From Limosilactobacillus fermentum (GTDB lineage Bacteria > Bacillota > Bacilli > Lactobacillales > Lactobacillaceae): 64,000 nt of DNA. This document shows, one piece after another, positions 52,301 to 60,841 of the stretch. The position numbers and the translations under genes were made by a program. The notes below the pieces were generated by a model. The model was not told the origin of the DNA. It did no database searches and saw only the letters and a list, made by a program, of their open reading frames with translations. Location of the stretch: positions 821,185 through 885,184 of the forward strand of contig NZ_CP040910.1 of NCBI RefSeq assembly GCF_013394085.1, in the 5' to 3' direction. Each line of letters starts with the position of its first letter. Position 1 is the stretch's first letter.

Positions 52301-53481
52301 AGCAATTACGCGAGGAATTCGATTTACCAAAGGTTCGTGAAGTAAACGACTATCACCACGCAGTTGATGCTTACCTGACAACGTTTGCTGGGCAATATTT
52401 GAACCGCCGTTATCCGAAATTACGCTCCTTCTTCGTATACGGTGAGTACATGAAGTTCAAGCATGGGTCAGATCTGAAGCTACGTAACTTTAACTTCTTC
52501 CATGAATTGATGGAAGGCGACAAGAGCCAAGGTAAGGTTGTCGATCAACAAACTGGTGAGCTGATTACGACAAGGGATGAAGTAGCCAAGAGCTTTGATC
52601 GATTATTGAACATGAAGTATATGCTGGTATCGAAGGAAGTTCACGACCGGAGTGACCAACTGTATGGAGCAACGATTGTAACAGCAAAGGAATCTGGTAA
52701 GCTCACTTCACCAATTGAGATCAAGAAAAATCGACCTGTTGATTTGTATGGTGCTTATACGAATGGAACGTCAGCTTTCATGACGATCATTAAGTTTACT
52801 GGAAACAAACCTAAGTATAAGGTGATTGGGGTTCCAACAACATCGGCGGTCGGTTTAAAACGAGTTGGGAAACCGGGCAGTGAATCATATAACCAAGAAT
52901 TACATCGAATCATTAAATCTAATCCGAAGGTAAAGAAAGATTTTGAGATTGTAGTTCCACATGTTTCGTATAGTCAGTTGATAGTTGATGGTGACTGCAA
53001 ATTTACCCTAGCTAGTGATACTTATCAGCATCCGGCAACTCAGCTAGTTCTTTCTAAAGAATCGATGGAAATAATTGCAGATGATTTTAAATTTGTGAAA
53101 GAAAATCCGGCAACTGCGGATGAACAACTTGTTAGGGTTTTTGATGAAATTGTTAATCAAATGAACCATTACTTTACTATCTTTGACCAACGTAGTAATC
53201 GTCAAAAGGTAACGAAGGCTCGAGATAAGTTTGTATCGTTACCAACGGAATCAGAGTATGAGGGTGCTAAGAAAACGCAAGTAGGGAAGACAGAAGTCAT
53301 TACGAACTTACTGATGGGTCTACATGCCAATGCTGCACAAGGTGATTTGAAAGTATTAGGATTATCAACCTTTGGGTTTTTCCAGAGTTCAGGTGGACTG
53401 AATTTAAGTGAAGATGCAATGATCGTATACCAGTCACCAACCGGTTTGTTTGAACGTCGCATTTGTTTGAAAGACATTTAA
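49345..53481 (+). CDS. cas9: CRISPR-associated endonuclease Cas9, type II-A
   Basis: RNA-guided double-strand DNA nuclease. 1378 residues. GTG at 49345 is chosen because AAGGAG at 49331-49336 sits 8 bases before it; the GTG at 49336 overlaps that site. RuvC-I IGLDIGTSSIGWAV, then the Arg-rich bridge helix (RTTRRRLKRRKWRLHYL). RuvC-II SIEFARNEG, HNH YDIDHILPQSFVKDDSLDN, and RuvC-III YHHAVDAYLT follow. All catalytic residues are present. The last quarter (PAM-interacting part) is visibly more AT-rich than the rest. Followed by the reverse tracrRNA, cas1, cas2 and csn2. Confidence 0.97.
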   Translation: MKEYHIGLDIGTSSIGWAVTDSQFKLMRIKGKTAIGVRLFEEGKTAAERRTFRTTRRRLKRRKWRLHYLDKIFAPHLQEVDENFLRRLKQSNIHPEDPAKNQAFIGKLLFPDLLKKNERGYPTLIKMRDELPVEQRAHYPVTNIYKLREAMINEDRQFDLREVYLAVHHIVKYRGHFLNNASVDKFKVGRIDFDKSFNVLNEAYEELQNGEGSFTIEPSKVEKIGQLLLDTKMRKLDRQKAVAKLLEVKVADKEETKRNKQIATAMSKLVLGYKADFATVAMANGNEWKIDLSSETSEDEIEKFREELSDAQNDILTEITSLFSQIMLNAIVPNGMSISESMMDRYWTHERQLAEVKEYLATQPASARKEFDQVYNKYIGQVPKEKGFDLEKGLKKILSKKENWKEIDELLKAGDFLPKQRTSANGVIPHQMHQQELDRIIEKQAKYYPWLATENPATGERDRHQAKYELDQLVSFRIPYYVGPLVTPEVQKATSGAKFAWAKRKEDGEITPWNLWDKIDRAESAEAFIKRMTVKDTYLLNEDVLPANSLLYQKYNVLNELNNVRVNGRRLSVGIKQDIYTELFKKKKTVKAGDVASLVMAKTRGVNKPSVEGLSDPKKFNSNLATYLDLKSIMGDKVDDNRYQMDLENIIEWRSVFEDGEIFADKLTEVEWLTDEQRSALVKKRYKGWGRLSKKLLTGIVDENGQRIIDLMWNTDQNFMQIVNQPVFKEQIDQLNQKAITNDGMTLRERVESVLDDAYTSPQNKKAIWQVVRVVEDIVKAVGNAPKSISIEFARNEGNKGEITRSRRTQLQKLFEDQAHELVKDTSLTEELEKAPDLSDRYYFYFTQGGKDMYTGDPINFDEISTKYDIDHILPQSFVKDDSLDNRVLVSRAENNKKSDRVPAKLYAAKMKPYWNQLLKQGLITQRKFENLTMDVDQNIKYRSLGFVKRQLVETRQVIKLTANILGSMYQEAGTDIIETRAGLTKQLREEFDLPKVREVNDYHHAVDAYLTTFAGQYLNRRYPKLRSFFVYGEYMKFKHGSDLKLRNFNFFHELMEGDKSQGKVVDQQTGELITTRDEVAKSFDRLLNMKYMLVSKEVHDRSDQLYGATIVTAKESGKLTSPIEIKKNRPVDLYGAYTNGTSAFMTIIKFTGNKPKYKVIGVPTTSAVGLKRVGKPGSESYNQELHRIIKSNPKVKKDFEIVVPHVSYSQLIVDGDCKFTLASDTYQHPATQLVLSKESMEIIADDFKFVKENPATADEQLVRVFDEIVNQMNHYFTIFDQRSNRQKVTKARDKFVSLPTESEYEGAKKTQVGKTEVITNLLMGLHANAAQGDLKVLGLSTFGFFQSSGGLNLSEDAMIVYQSPTGLFERRICLKDI

Positions 53482-53489
53482 GAGTAAAG

Positions 53490-53523
53490 TAAAAAGGAGC
53501 CGATTAAATCGACTCCTTTTTAT
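53490..53523. terminator. Shared terminator of cas9 and tracrRNA
   Basis: AAAAGGAGCCGA and TCGACTCCTTTT pair with a G-U. T runs exist on both strands, so it can end cas9 (plus) and tracrRNA (minus). Confidence 0.8.
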
Positions 53524-53639
53524 TATATGTATGGCCAGAATAACATGGCTCAAAAGTAATAACTCGTGGAAAACCACTCGTTTGATCTTGACTATGAGTG
53601 TTAGATCAGTAGTCTCGAATGTCGGGAGCTACCCGACAA
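53490..53639 (-). ncRNA. tracrRNA of the type II-A system
   Basis: On the minus strand, from about 53639: a 5' hairpin GTCGGGTAGCTCCCGAC, then the anti-repeat (complement of about 53585-53621). Lower stem CAAGAT pairs with GUCUUG of the repeat, a bulge follows, and upper stem CACTCAT pairs with ATGAGTG. Further hairpins are GTGGTTTTCCAC (nexus-like) and GCCA/TGGC, ending in the terminator. It is transcribed against the cas genes. Confidence 0.85.
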
Positions 53640-53644
53640 GTTAT

Positions 53645-53673
53645 ATTATATGGAATTCGGTTGAATTTGACAA
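53645..53673 (-). promoter_or_regulatory. Promoter of tracrRNA
   Basis: Minus strand TTGTCA (53673-53668), 17 bases, TATAAT (53650-53645). The -35 box overlaps the cas1 ribosome site AAGGAGG (53672-53678) on the other strand. Confidence 0.85.
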
Positions 53674-53688
53674 GGAGGAATTTTAAAA

Positions 53689-54594
53689 ATGGGATGGCGT
53701 TCAATAATCATTGGTCAACATGCAAAGATTACCCACTCTGCTCATATGATGGTTGTGCAGACTAAAGATGGGATTAATGAAATTCCGATGGATGACATTG
53801 CAAAAGTACTAGTTGAAACAACTCAGGCGATGATCTCTTCAGATTTCATGAGTGCATGCCTACAACGGAACATTAAAGTAATCTTTGTCGATCGAAAGTA
53901 CCAACCGATTGGGGAGACGGTTGGTTATCAGCCAGTAGCGAGGGATTATGAATTGTTGGAACGCCAATTCTTATGGCCCTTGGAGCGAAGGGAACAACTT
54001 TGGACTAGGATTGCCCACGCCAAAATCGAGAGCCAAATAAAGGTGGCCCGGCTTAATGGATGCCCGGTTCAAGAACTAGAAAGTGAGTTAGAAGCCATTG
54101 AAGTAAATGATATTTCTAACCGTGAGGCTGTGGTTGCTCGAAAGTATTTCCCATTGCTGTTCGGAAAAGATTTTAGCCGACGACAGGAGAATCAATACAA
54201 CGCCGCTCTGGATTATGGATATGCGGTTTTATTAGCGGAGACAAACCAATCGATTACGGAAAATGGCTATCTGATGGAACTAGGAATCCATCATCAAAAT
54301 CGAGAAAACAGGTTTAATTTGGGTTCAGATTTGATGGAACCATTTCGACCAGTGATCGACTACTGGGTTACAGGACAGAAATTTGCGGAATTCAATCGTC
54401 AAGTCCGAGTTGGCTTAGTAGATGCAATGCATACGGTGATCAAGTATAACGGGATTGAAATGCTGACTCAAAATGCAGTGAGGCAGTATGTGCGGGAATG
54501 TCTTGATTACTTGAGTGGTGAGCGGGATGAAATTGAAGTAAAGGTGGAGTTTAAAGATGAGGTACCGAATCATGCGCTTGATGGTCATGTTTGA
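53689..54594 (+). CDS. cas1: CRISPR integrase Cas1
   Basis: Spacer integrase working with Cas2. 301 residues starting MGWRSIIIGQHAKITHSAHM. The metal ligands are in ARKYFPLLFG (Glu region), LMELGIHHQNRENRFNLGSDLMEPFRP (His and Asp). Strong AAGGAGG ribosome site. A cas1 promoter is not obvious after the cas9 terminator. Overlaps cas2 by 38 bases. Confidence 0.97.
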   Translation: MGWRSIIIGQHAKITHSAHMMVVQTKDGINEIPMDDIAKVLVETTQAMISSDFMSACLQRNIKVIFVDRKYQPIGETVGYQPVARDYELLERQFLWPLERREQLWTRIAHAKIESQIKVARLNGCPVQELESELEAIEVNDISNREAVVARKYFPLLFGKDFSRRQENQYNAALDYGYAVLLAETNQSITENGYLMELGIHHQNRENRFNLGSDLMEPFRPVIDYWVTGQKFAEFNRQVRVGLVDAMHTVIKYNGIEMLTQNAVRQYVRECLDYLSGERDEIEVKVEFKDEVPNHALDGHV

Positions 54595-54877
54595 TTTGCC
54601 CACGGACACTAGTCAGCAACGAAAGCAGTATCGTCAGTTCCGCAAGAAGCTATTAAATGAAGGATTTATTATGATCCAGTACTCTGTTTACGTTCGTGTA
54701 TGTACGACAAGGAGTGCGGCTGAGTTTTTGGAGAGAAGGCTTAAGGATTATTTACCAGACCAAGGAGTCATCCAATCGTTAATGTTAACGGAAAAGCAAT
54801 ACAGTGACATGCATTTCTTGCTTGGTGATGAGGTTAAAGAAGTTAGAAATTCATCAAAGAGGACGATTGTACTATGA
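54557..54877 (+). CDS. cas2: CRISPR-associated protein Cas2
   Basis: Structural partner of Cas1 in spacer integration. 106 residues starting MRYRIMRLMVMFDLPTDTSQ; the conserved ferredoxin-like strand RLMVMFDLP is at 7-15. The start at 54557 gives an N-terminus like that of other type II-A Cas2 proteins (M-YR-MR--LMFD-P). Ends in an ATGA overlap with csn2. Confidence 0.95.
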   Translation: MRYRIMRLMVMFDLPTDTSQQRKQYRQFRKKLLNEGFIMIQYSVYVRVCTTRSAAEFLERRLKDYLPDQGVIQSLMLTEKQYSDMHFLLGDEVKEVRNSSKRTIVL

Positions 54878-55545
54878 AATTGCAATACCATGGCCATCAA
54901 CCAGTTGAACTGATGCCTGGAAAAGTAGTGATTTTGCAAATAGAGAACCCAAGCGTCAACACCGAATTAATTCAGGGGTTGCAGGGATATAATGATTGCT
55001 TAAGGATGATTGACGATGAGTACCAAGAGCTTAATTTGAGTAAGGTAATGAAGTGGGAAGGAGACCTTGTTCTTAATCCAACCAAGCTTGATAGCTACCA
55101 AACAGCACTTGATAAGATGATTGTCAAAAATCTTAGCATTCAGAAACGAGATCGGATGAATGACCTTGCTCGTGAGGTGTTCTCAGAGATGCAAGATTCT
55201 TTGTTCGAATTCGACTTACCGTTGGAGGTGCGGTATGACGAGAGCCTCTTGAGATTATACAAATATGCGAAAATTAAATATTTGACGCAAGTAATAAGGC
55301 AACCTTATGGTATAATTGAAACCGATCTAAAATTACATCTCGAATTAAAAGACTGTCAGGTTCTTGGGTATTGTAATGTCGCTAATTACTTATTGCCTGA
55401 GCAGATACAGGAATTCGCTACTCTTGTTGAGAAAACCGAATTGGCAGTTTTATTAGTGGAATTCTCAGAAAAGAGAGAAACTCTACAACAACTCAAACAG
55501 GATATTTACCGGATTGATCGGGACTTCGTGGACTGGCACGAATAG
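54874..55545 (+). CDS. csn2: CRISPR adaptation protein Csn2
   Basis: Ring-forming DNA-end binding protein required for spacer acquisition in type II-A. 223 residues; conserved regions include VVILQIENPSVNTELIQGLQG, and FCNVANYLLPEQ-like GYCNVANYLLPEQIQEFATL near the C-terminus, followed by a helical tail. Defines subtype II-A. Its stop lies only 28 bases before the first CRISPR repeat. Confidence 0.93.
   Translation: MKLQYHGHQPVELMPGKVVILQIENPSVNTELIQGLQGYNDCLRMIDDEYQELNLSKVMKWEGDLVLNPTKLDSYQTALDKMIVKNLSIQKRDRMNDLAREVFSEMQDSLFEFDLPLEVRYDESLLRLYKYAKIKYLTQVIRQPYGIIETDLKLHLELKDCQVLGYCNVANYLLPEQIQEFATLVEKTELAVLLVEFSEKRETLQQLKQDIYRIDRDFVDWHE
55308..55316 (+). promoter_or_regulatory. Possible pre-crRNA promoter inside csn2
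   Basis: TGGTATAAT is an extended -10 box within csn2, about 258 bases before the first repeat. The -35 is poor (TTGACG is 23 bases away). Proposed because the space between csn2 and the array is too short for a usual leader. Confidence 0.35.
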
Positions 55546-55573
55546 ATCGTTAGTTTTTGATGAGAAAATAACG
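55546..55573 (+). other. CRISPR leader-proximal segment
   Basis: 28 bases between the csn2 stop and the first repeat, ending GATGAGAAAATAACG. The functional leader must extend into the 3' end of csn2. Confidence 0.6.
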
Positions 55574-56401
55574 GTCTTGGATGAGTGTCAGATCAGTAGT
55601 TCCGAGTACCACTACCTGAAGTTAGCGGCAGGGAAACAGGTCTTGGATGAGTGTCAGATCAGTAGTTCCGAGTACTCTGGGTCGCGGGCCAGACGCCCGA
55701 CTAAAGTCTTGGATGAGTGTCAGATCAGTAGTTCCGAGTACGCTTGTGAGTTAACCAGCGCCGTTAGCTGGGTCTTGGATGAGTGTCAGATCAGTAGTTC
55801 CGAGTACCTGTGTCGCTGTTGGATTGGTATTCGTCCCGTCTTGGATGAGTGTCAGATCAGTAGTTCCGAGTACACTTCATCTCTAAAGCCTTACATAACC
55901 ACTGTCTTGGATGAGTGTCAGATCAGTAGTTCCGAGTACTCGTTTTCCCACTTACGAAGGGTCGGTTCGGTCTTGGATGAGTGTCAGATCAGTAGTTCCG
56001 AGTACCACACTATGAAGCCGACACTGAAGAAGCAAGTCTTGGATGAGTGTCAGATCAGTAGTTCCGAGTACGAACAGAATCCTGACTATTACATCGATAC
56101 AGTCTTGGATGAGTGTCAGATCAGTAGTTCCGAGTACATGGTGTCGTAGCCGATTGCTTCTTCAGCTGTCTTGGATGAGTGTCAGATCAGTAGTTCCGAG
56201 TACACCCTTAAATCAGGAAACACTCAAGCAGTGGTCTTGGATGAGTGTCAGATCAGTAGTTCCGAGTACACACGTCAGTTGAAAGGTCAAAGCTGATTAG
56301 TCTTGGATGAGTGTCAGATCAGTAGTTCCGAGTACAAGCTCACGCCTGACTGTGTGGGATGGCATGTCTTGGATGAGTGTCAGATCAGTAGTCTTAGAAT
56401 T
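55574..56401 (+). CRISPR. CRISPR array, 13 repeats of 36 bases and 12 spacers of 30 bases
   Basis: Repeat starts GTCTTGGATGAGTGTCAGAT and ends TAGTTCCGAGTAC. Repeat starts are 55574, 55640, 55706, 55772, 55838, 55904, 55970, 56036, 56102, 56168, 56234, 56300 and 56366, an exact 66-base period. The first twelve are identical. The last keeps 27 bases and then diverges, so the leader is on the left. Direction matches the anti-repeat of the tracrRNA. No two spacers look alike, and I noticed no match to the rest of the window. Confidence 0.98.
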
Positions 56402-56410
56402 ATAGACTAA

Positions 56411-56441
56411 GGGCGTTGCTGTTTTTAGCAATGCCTTTTTT
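56411..56441 (+). terminator. Terminator after the CRISPR array
   Basis: GGCGTTGCT (56412-56420) pairs with AGCAATGCC (56427-56435), then six T. It probably ends the pre-crRNA. Confidence 0.85.
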
Positions 56442-56545
56442 AGAAGTGATGAGGGAAAGGTAAATGTTTTCACGTTGGTAATCTGACGGGAACTTTAGTG
56501 GGCGATGTGCTAGGATAGGGCCAAAATGATTGGAAGTGTTTGCCA

Positions 56546-57509
56546 TGCAAATTGATCCCGAACGGATTCGCCCCGAACTGCGCCGAATCGGCAAGGTGGG
56601 GTACGCAATCAACCTGATGGCCAGCCCGCACGCCTGCAACGAATGGGACGAATAACGGCGAAGGCGAAAATGCCCATTCACTCGCGGCGGGTGATCAAAC
56701 AAGACGTTTGGATTGAACGCCCTGACCATAGCAAGCTTCGGCTGGCTATTTTCCGGGCCAAGCAAGTTGCTACCAAGCGCCCGGCCACCGGGATCCTCTG
56801 GTTGCACGGGGGAGGCTACGCCTTGGAAACCGCCGAAAATGCCTTGGTTTATGCTGAACAGTTGGTGGCTGACGGACGGTCCGTGATGGTGGCGCCGGAT
56901 TACACCACCTCGGCGTTGGCACCGTATCCGGCGGCCCTAGACGACTGTTACCTAGCCTTGACGTGGCTAAGGGATAACGCCACGAGGTTCGGGGTTAACC
57001 CCAACCAGTTGGTGGTCGGCGGCGATTCGGCGGGTGGGGGCTTAACGGCGGCCGTCTGCCTATGGGCCCGCGACCAAGGGGACGTTAAGATTGACTGGTA
57101 AATCCCAATCTATCCGATGCTCGACGACCGGCTGGTGTTAGCTTCGGCCAAGAATAACAATGCTCCGGTGTGGAACTCCCGGGTTAATCAGGCAGCCTGG
57201 GACCTCTACTTAGGCGACTTGCTGCTCGACAAGATTCCAATTTACGCCGCCCCCGGCCGGGCCACTGACTTGGCGGGCCTGCCGCCGGCGATTACTTACG
57301 TTGGCGACCTCGACCCCTTTTTAGATGAAACCTGTTTGTACGCTAAGCGCCTCGAACGCGCCGGGATCCCCGTTGCTTGCAAGGTCTTTGATGGTTGCTA
57401 CCATGGCTTTGACCAAGTGGCCCCGCACGCCGACGTTACGAAAGTGGCCCACGACTTTTTACGCACCGAATTCTTCAAGGCCCAGACCAAGTACTGGGCG
57501 GAAAACTAG
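56546..57509 (+). pseudogene. Alpha/beta-hydrolase (esterase, HSL type) with frameshift and stop
   Basis: The first frame, MQIDPERIRPELRRIGKVGY onward, ends at about 56655. The homologous frame continues shifted from 56643. A TAA at 57099-57101 (after GDVKIDW) then interrupts it, and the frame goes on as IPIYPMLDDR. The catalytic set is otherwise complete: oxyanion HGGGYA, nucleophile GDSAGGG, Asp in GDLDPFLDE and His in CYHGFDQV. Two lesions in a well-preserved gene indicate recent inactivation. Confidence 0.8.
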
Positions 57510-57539
57510 GAAGCGCAAACCTTCCGTATGTAAACACCA

Positions 57540-57576
57540 AGCGCCCAGATTGCATTACGTAATCTGGGCGCTTTCG
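57540..57576. terminator. Bidirectional terminator
   Basis: AAGCGCCCAGATT and AATCTGGGCGCTT around a short loop. Confidence 0.85.
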
Positions 57577-57633
57577 TCTTAGTATCTATTGAAAAGGTGG
57601 CTTGAGTTGAAGTTGGAATTACCATTCGGATTG

Positions 57634-57864
57634 CTAGTCGCTCCACTCGCTATCTAGCACCCCGTCTTCCAAACTAACATCCTTTTGGCGTAGTTCGTTT
57701 CCTTGAAAACCATTCTCCTTAAAGAGGGAAGGGGGAATGGGGCGGAAAATGATCGTACCGTCAGCGGTCTGTTCTACCGTGTAACATTGACCGTCAGGGA
57801 TGCCAAACTCCTTTGGAATGACGAACGCCAATGAGTCGCCAACCTGTTGGACTTTTAGTTTCAT
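57634..57864 (-). CDS. AbrB/MazE-type antitoxin-like protein, no toxin beside it
   Basis: 76 residues. The N-terminal swapped-hairpin domain MKLKVQQVGDSLAFVIPKEF is typical of MazE/PemI-type antitoxins. The C-terminal tail is acidic. In such operons the toxin follows within a few bases; here a terminator lies 58 bases downstream and no toxin frame is seen. GGAGGC ribosome site. Orphan antitoxin or remnant. Confidence 0.75.
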   Translation of the reverse strand: MKLKVQQVGDSLAFVIPKEFGIPDGQCYTVEQTADGTIIFRPIPPSLFKENGFQGNELRQKDVSLEDGVLDSEWSD

Positions 57865-57968
57865 GGTCTGCCTCCTCGCTTTTTAGGGTACGTTTAGTAT
57901 GCGCTAAAGTGGTGGAAAATGCATTCAAAAGGATCTACCGTGTTTAATTTTGCCGGTACCCAGGAAAC

Positions 57969-58091
57969 GACACCCGACAAATTTTTAGATTTGCGCAAAG
58001 AATGGGGGCGGTAGCCTAGAACCCCAGTGCTAACGTGGTTTGTTGAGGATGAGTAATTGGCCATTGCGCCAAATTTTAGATTTGTCGTGTC
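57969..58091. repeat. Inverted-repeat element, family 2 copy B
   Basis: Arms GACAAATTTTTAGATTTGCG (57976-57995) and, reversed, CGACAAATCTAAAATTTGGC, with outer GACACC/GTGTC. The arms match those at 26845; the centre differs. It abuts the cut 5' side of the gene at 58098. Confidence 0.65.
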
Positions 58092-58097
58092 TCTATT

Positions 58098-58760
58098 TTG
58101 GGGATTTTGCCAAACGTCAGGGTGCTGCGGTTTAACTACGTCTACTGGGCCCGGCACGACTACCGCCACTGGTACCAGTTCGGTTGGGTCCCGGTGACCG
58201 TGTACGCCATGAACCTACCGGGTTTCTTGGCCGGCCGCAGCCTCCTGACGCCGTTGACCATCTACGCCGGCCAAACCAGTGATTACAAAGAGTTGGCCTT
58301 AAACATCGCCAACTTCCCCAAGTTCTTGCAACTGGCCTTTCCGACGGCGGTCCTCGACCACTACGAACTGCTCAAGCGGGGGCTAATGGTTTTGACCTGC
58401 CTGATTCTCTTGGCCGGCTTTTGGTATCTGCGCCGCCTGGACTTGACCCCGCAACGTTTCTTGGTGGTGGCGACCTGGAGCTTTTGGACCCGCACGATGT
58501 TCTTGCCGTCGATGCACGACCGTTACTCCTACTTCGTGATGGTGATGCTAGCCCTCGTCGCCTTATTGGACCGCCGGATGATCGGCGTTGCCCTGGTTTC
58601 GATCGGGATCAGCACCGTGCTTTACCTGCGCTACTTGCTTAACGCCGACACGGCGATCGACCTCTGGCCGCTGGCGATCATCCAAATCATCAACTACTGT
58701 GGCTTTACGGCGGGCACCTTCTTGCACCCGCAGCCGGAGTATTTGCACAGTTTTAGATGA
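58098..58760 (+). pseudogene. Membrane glycosyltransferase, C-terminal fragment
   Basis: About 220 codons with five or six hydrophobic helices and the motif FLPSMHDRYSYFVMVML, found in GT-C mannosyltransferase-like proteins. The first half is missing. The frame starts at the edge of the family 2 inverted repeat, which probably marks the break. Confidence 0.7.
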
Positions 58761-58764
58761 AAAA

Positions 58765-58812
58765 ACAACGCCCACACTTTCAACTAGGAAAGTCGGGGCG
58801 TTGCTTTTTTTA
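58765..58812 (+). terminator. Terminator after the glycosyltransferase fragment
   Basis: AACGCCC and GGGCGTT with inner CACTTTC/GGAAAGT, then TTTTTTT. Confidence 0.85.
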
Positions 58813-58830
58813 ATGTTAAACGGGAAACCT

Positions 58831-58937
58831 GTGAAATAACCGCAGGCCTAGTGTCTAAGCAGGACGAAGAACGGTGCGTTGCGCACCAACCGTTCGCCCT
58901 GACTTAGTCATACGACCTGCCAAGGAGGTCATTTCAC
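58831..58937 (-). repeat. Dispersed hairpin repeat after ldh
   Basis: Minus-strand copy, starting about 9 bases after the ldh stop. Outer stem GTGAAATGACC/GGTTATTTCAC; inner GCAGGTCGTATGACTAAG and CTTAGACACTAGGCCTGCGG; tip GGTGCG/CGCACC. Orientation follows ldh. Confidence 0.88.
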
Positions 58938-58946
58938 ACTCTGACC

Positions 58947-59906
<960 letters not shown>

Positions 59907-59981
59907 TCACTCCTTAAAAATCTCTTAACCACGATAAATTATCGGTCGCTTGCCATTATAGCATGTTTGCTCAATAAATGG

Positions 59982-60161
59982 CTAATTTGTGAAAAAACTT
60001 CCCGCAAAAATTAGGAAGATTAGGATCAGACCGGGAATAATAAGGATTTTAACGGCGAAGATGATCAGTGCAATAGTGATCAAAAGCCCCAATAACCAAA
60101 AGGACATCTTCAATAGTTTCCACATAATCCATAAACAGATTAGCAGGATAATTAGGCCCAT
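59982..60161 (-). CDS. Small two-helix membrane protein
   Basis: 59 residues starting MGLIILLICLWIMWKLLKMS, nearly all hydrophobic, probably two or three membrane helices. The ATG at 60161 follows AAAGGAGGAG; a longer frame to 60191 would include that site. I recognise no family. Confidence 0.6.
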   Translation of the reverse strand: MGLIILLICLWIMWKLLKMSFWLLGLLITIALIIFAVKILIIPGLILIFLIFAGSFFTN

Positions 60162-60275
60162 TTTTGAACTCCTCCTTTTAAAGTTGGTCACCGATTATAG
60201 CACGGCGAATTTGAAGAAGGGGTGAACTTAACCAATCCTTAGGGAAGTTAGGTGGGCGAATGTTAGACAGCAAAC

Positions 60276-60339
60276 GTGGTCAATCACCGCAGGCCTAGTG
60301 CCTAAGTACAGCCGACTTGCTGGGGAGGTGATTGGCCAC
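60276..60339 (-). repeat. Hairpin repeat with internal deletion
   Basis: Outer stem GTGGTCAATCACC/GGTGATTGGCCAC and one inner arm GCAGGCCTAGTGCCTAAG are present. The tip and most of the other arm are gone (64 bases total). Confidence 0.75.
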
Positions 60340-60468
60340 TCCATTAAAAAACTTGAGATTTCTTAATCCCTTGCCTAGACCTTTGGCAAGCAGGGCGCTG
60401 TGTGTTAAAATAGGTCCATTAAAGACGAAAAAGCCCACGACGGGTCCGATGATAAGGAGGTGATTACC

Positions 60469-60786
60469 ATGCTAAATCGCACCAAGCAATTCATGCGCGA
60501 ACACGATCTTACTTATAAGAAAGAATACATCCGGCCAATGATGTCGCCGGAGCACGTTTACGTTTTCCGGTTCGGCAAGCACCGGCTCAACAATCGGGTA
60601 ATCATTCGCTACTCCCACACCTGGACGGGGCGGGTAAAGATTAACGAAATCGACGTCCGGATGCATCACCAACACCACCCGCGGATCTTCAAGACCGAAG
60701 ATGACATGTTGGCCTACCTGGCCCACCACTTAGAAAAGCGGGAAGCCAAAGAGGCGACGCGGGTTCACACCGGCGAAGAAGAATAA
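60469..60786 (+). CDS. Conserved small protein, function unknown
   Basis: 105 residues starting MLNRTKQFMREHDLTYKKEY. ATG at 60469 follows AGGAGGTG. Rich in His and Arg, e.g. DVRMHHQHHPRIF. Basic, soluble, no known motif. It lies 55 bases ahead of prmA and could be its operon partner. Confidence 0.65.
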   Translation: MLNRTKQFMREHDLTYKKEYIRPMMSPEHVYVFRFGKHRLNNRVIIRYSHTWTGRVKINEIDVRMHHQHHPRIFKTEDDMLAYLAHHLEKREAKEATRVHTGEEE

Positions 60787-60841
60787 GAAAAGGGGCGTCC
60801 GCGGGGGCGCCCTTTCTTTCAGGAAGGAATGAATCAATAAT

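Noticed and set aside
55514-56149. Long open frame through the CRISPR array with repeated VLDECQISSSEY
   Set aside because: The 66-base period is divisible by three and the repeat has no stop in this frame, so the frame is an artefact of the array.
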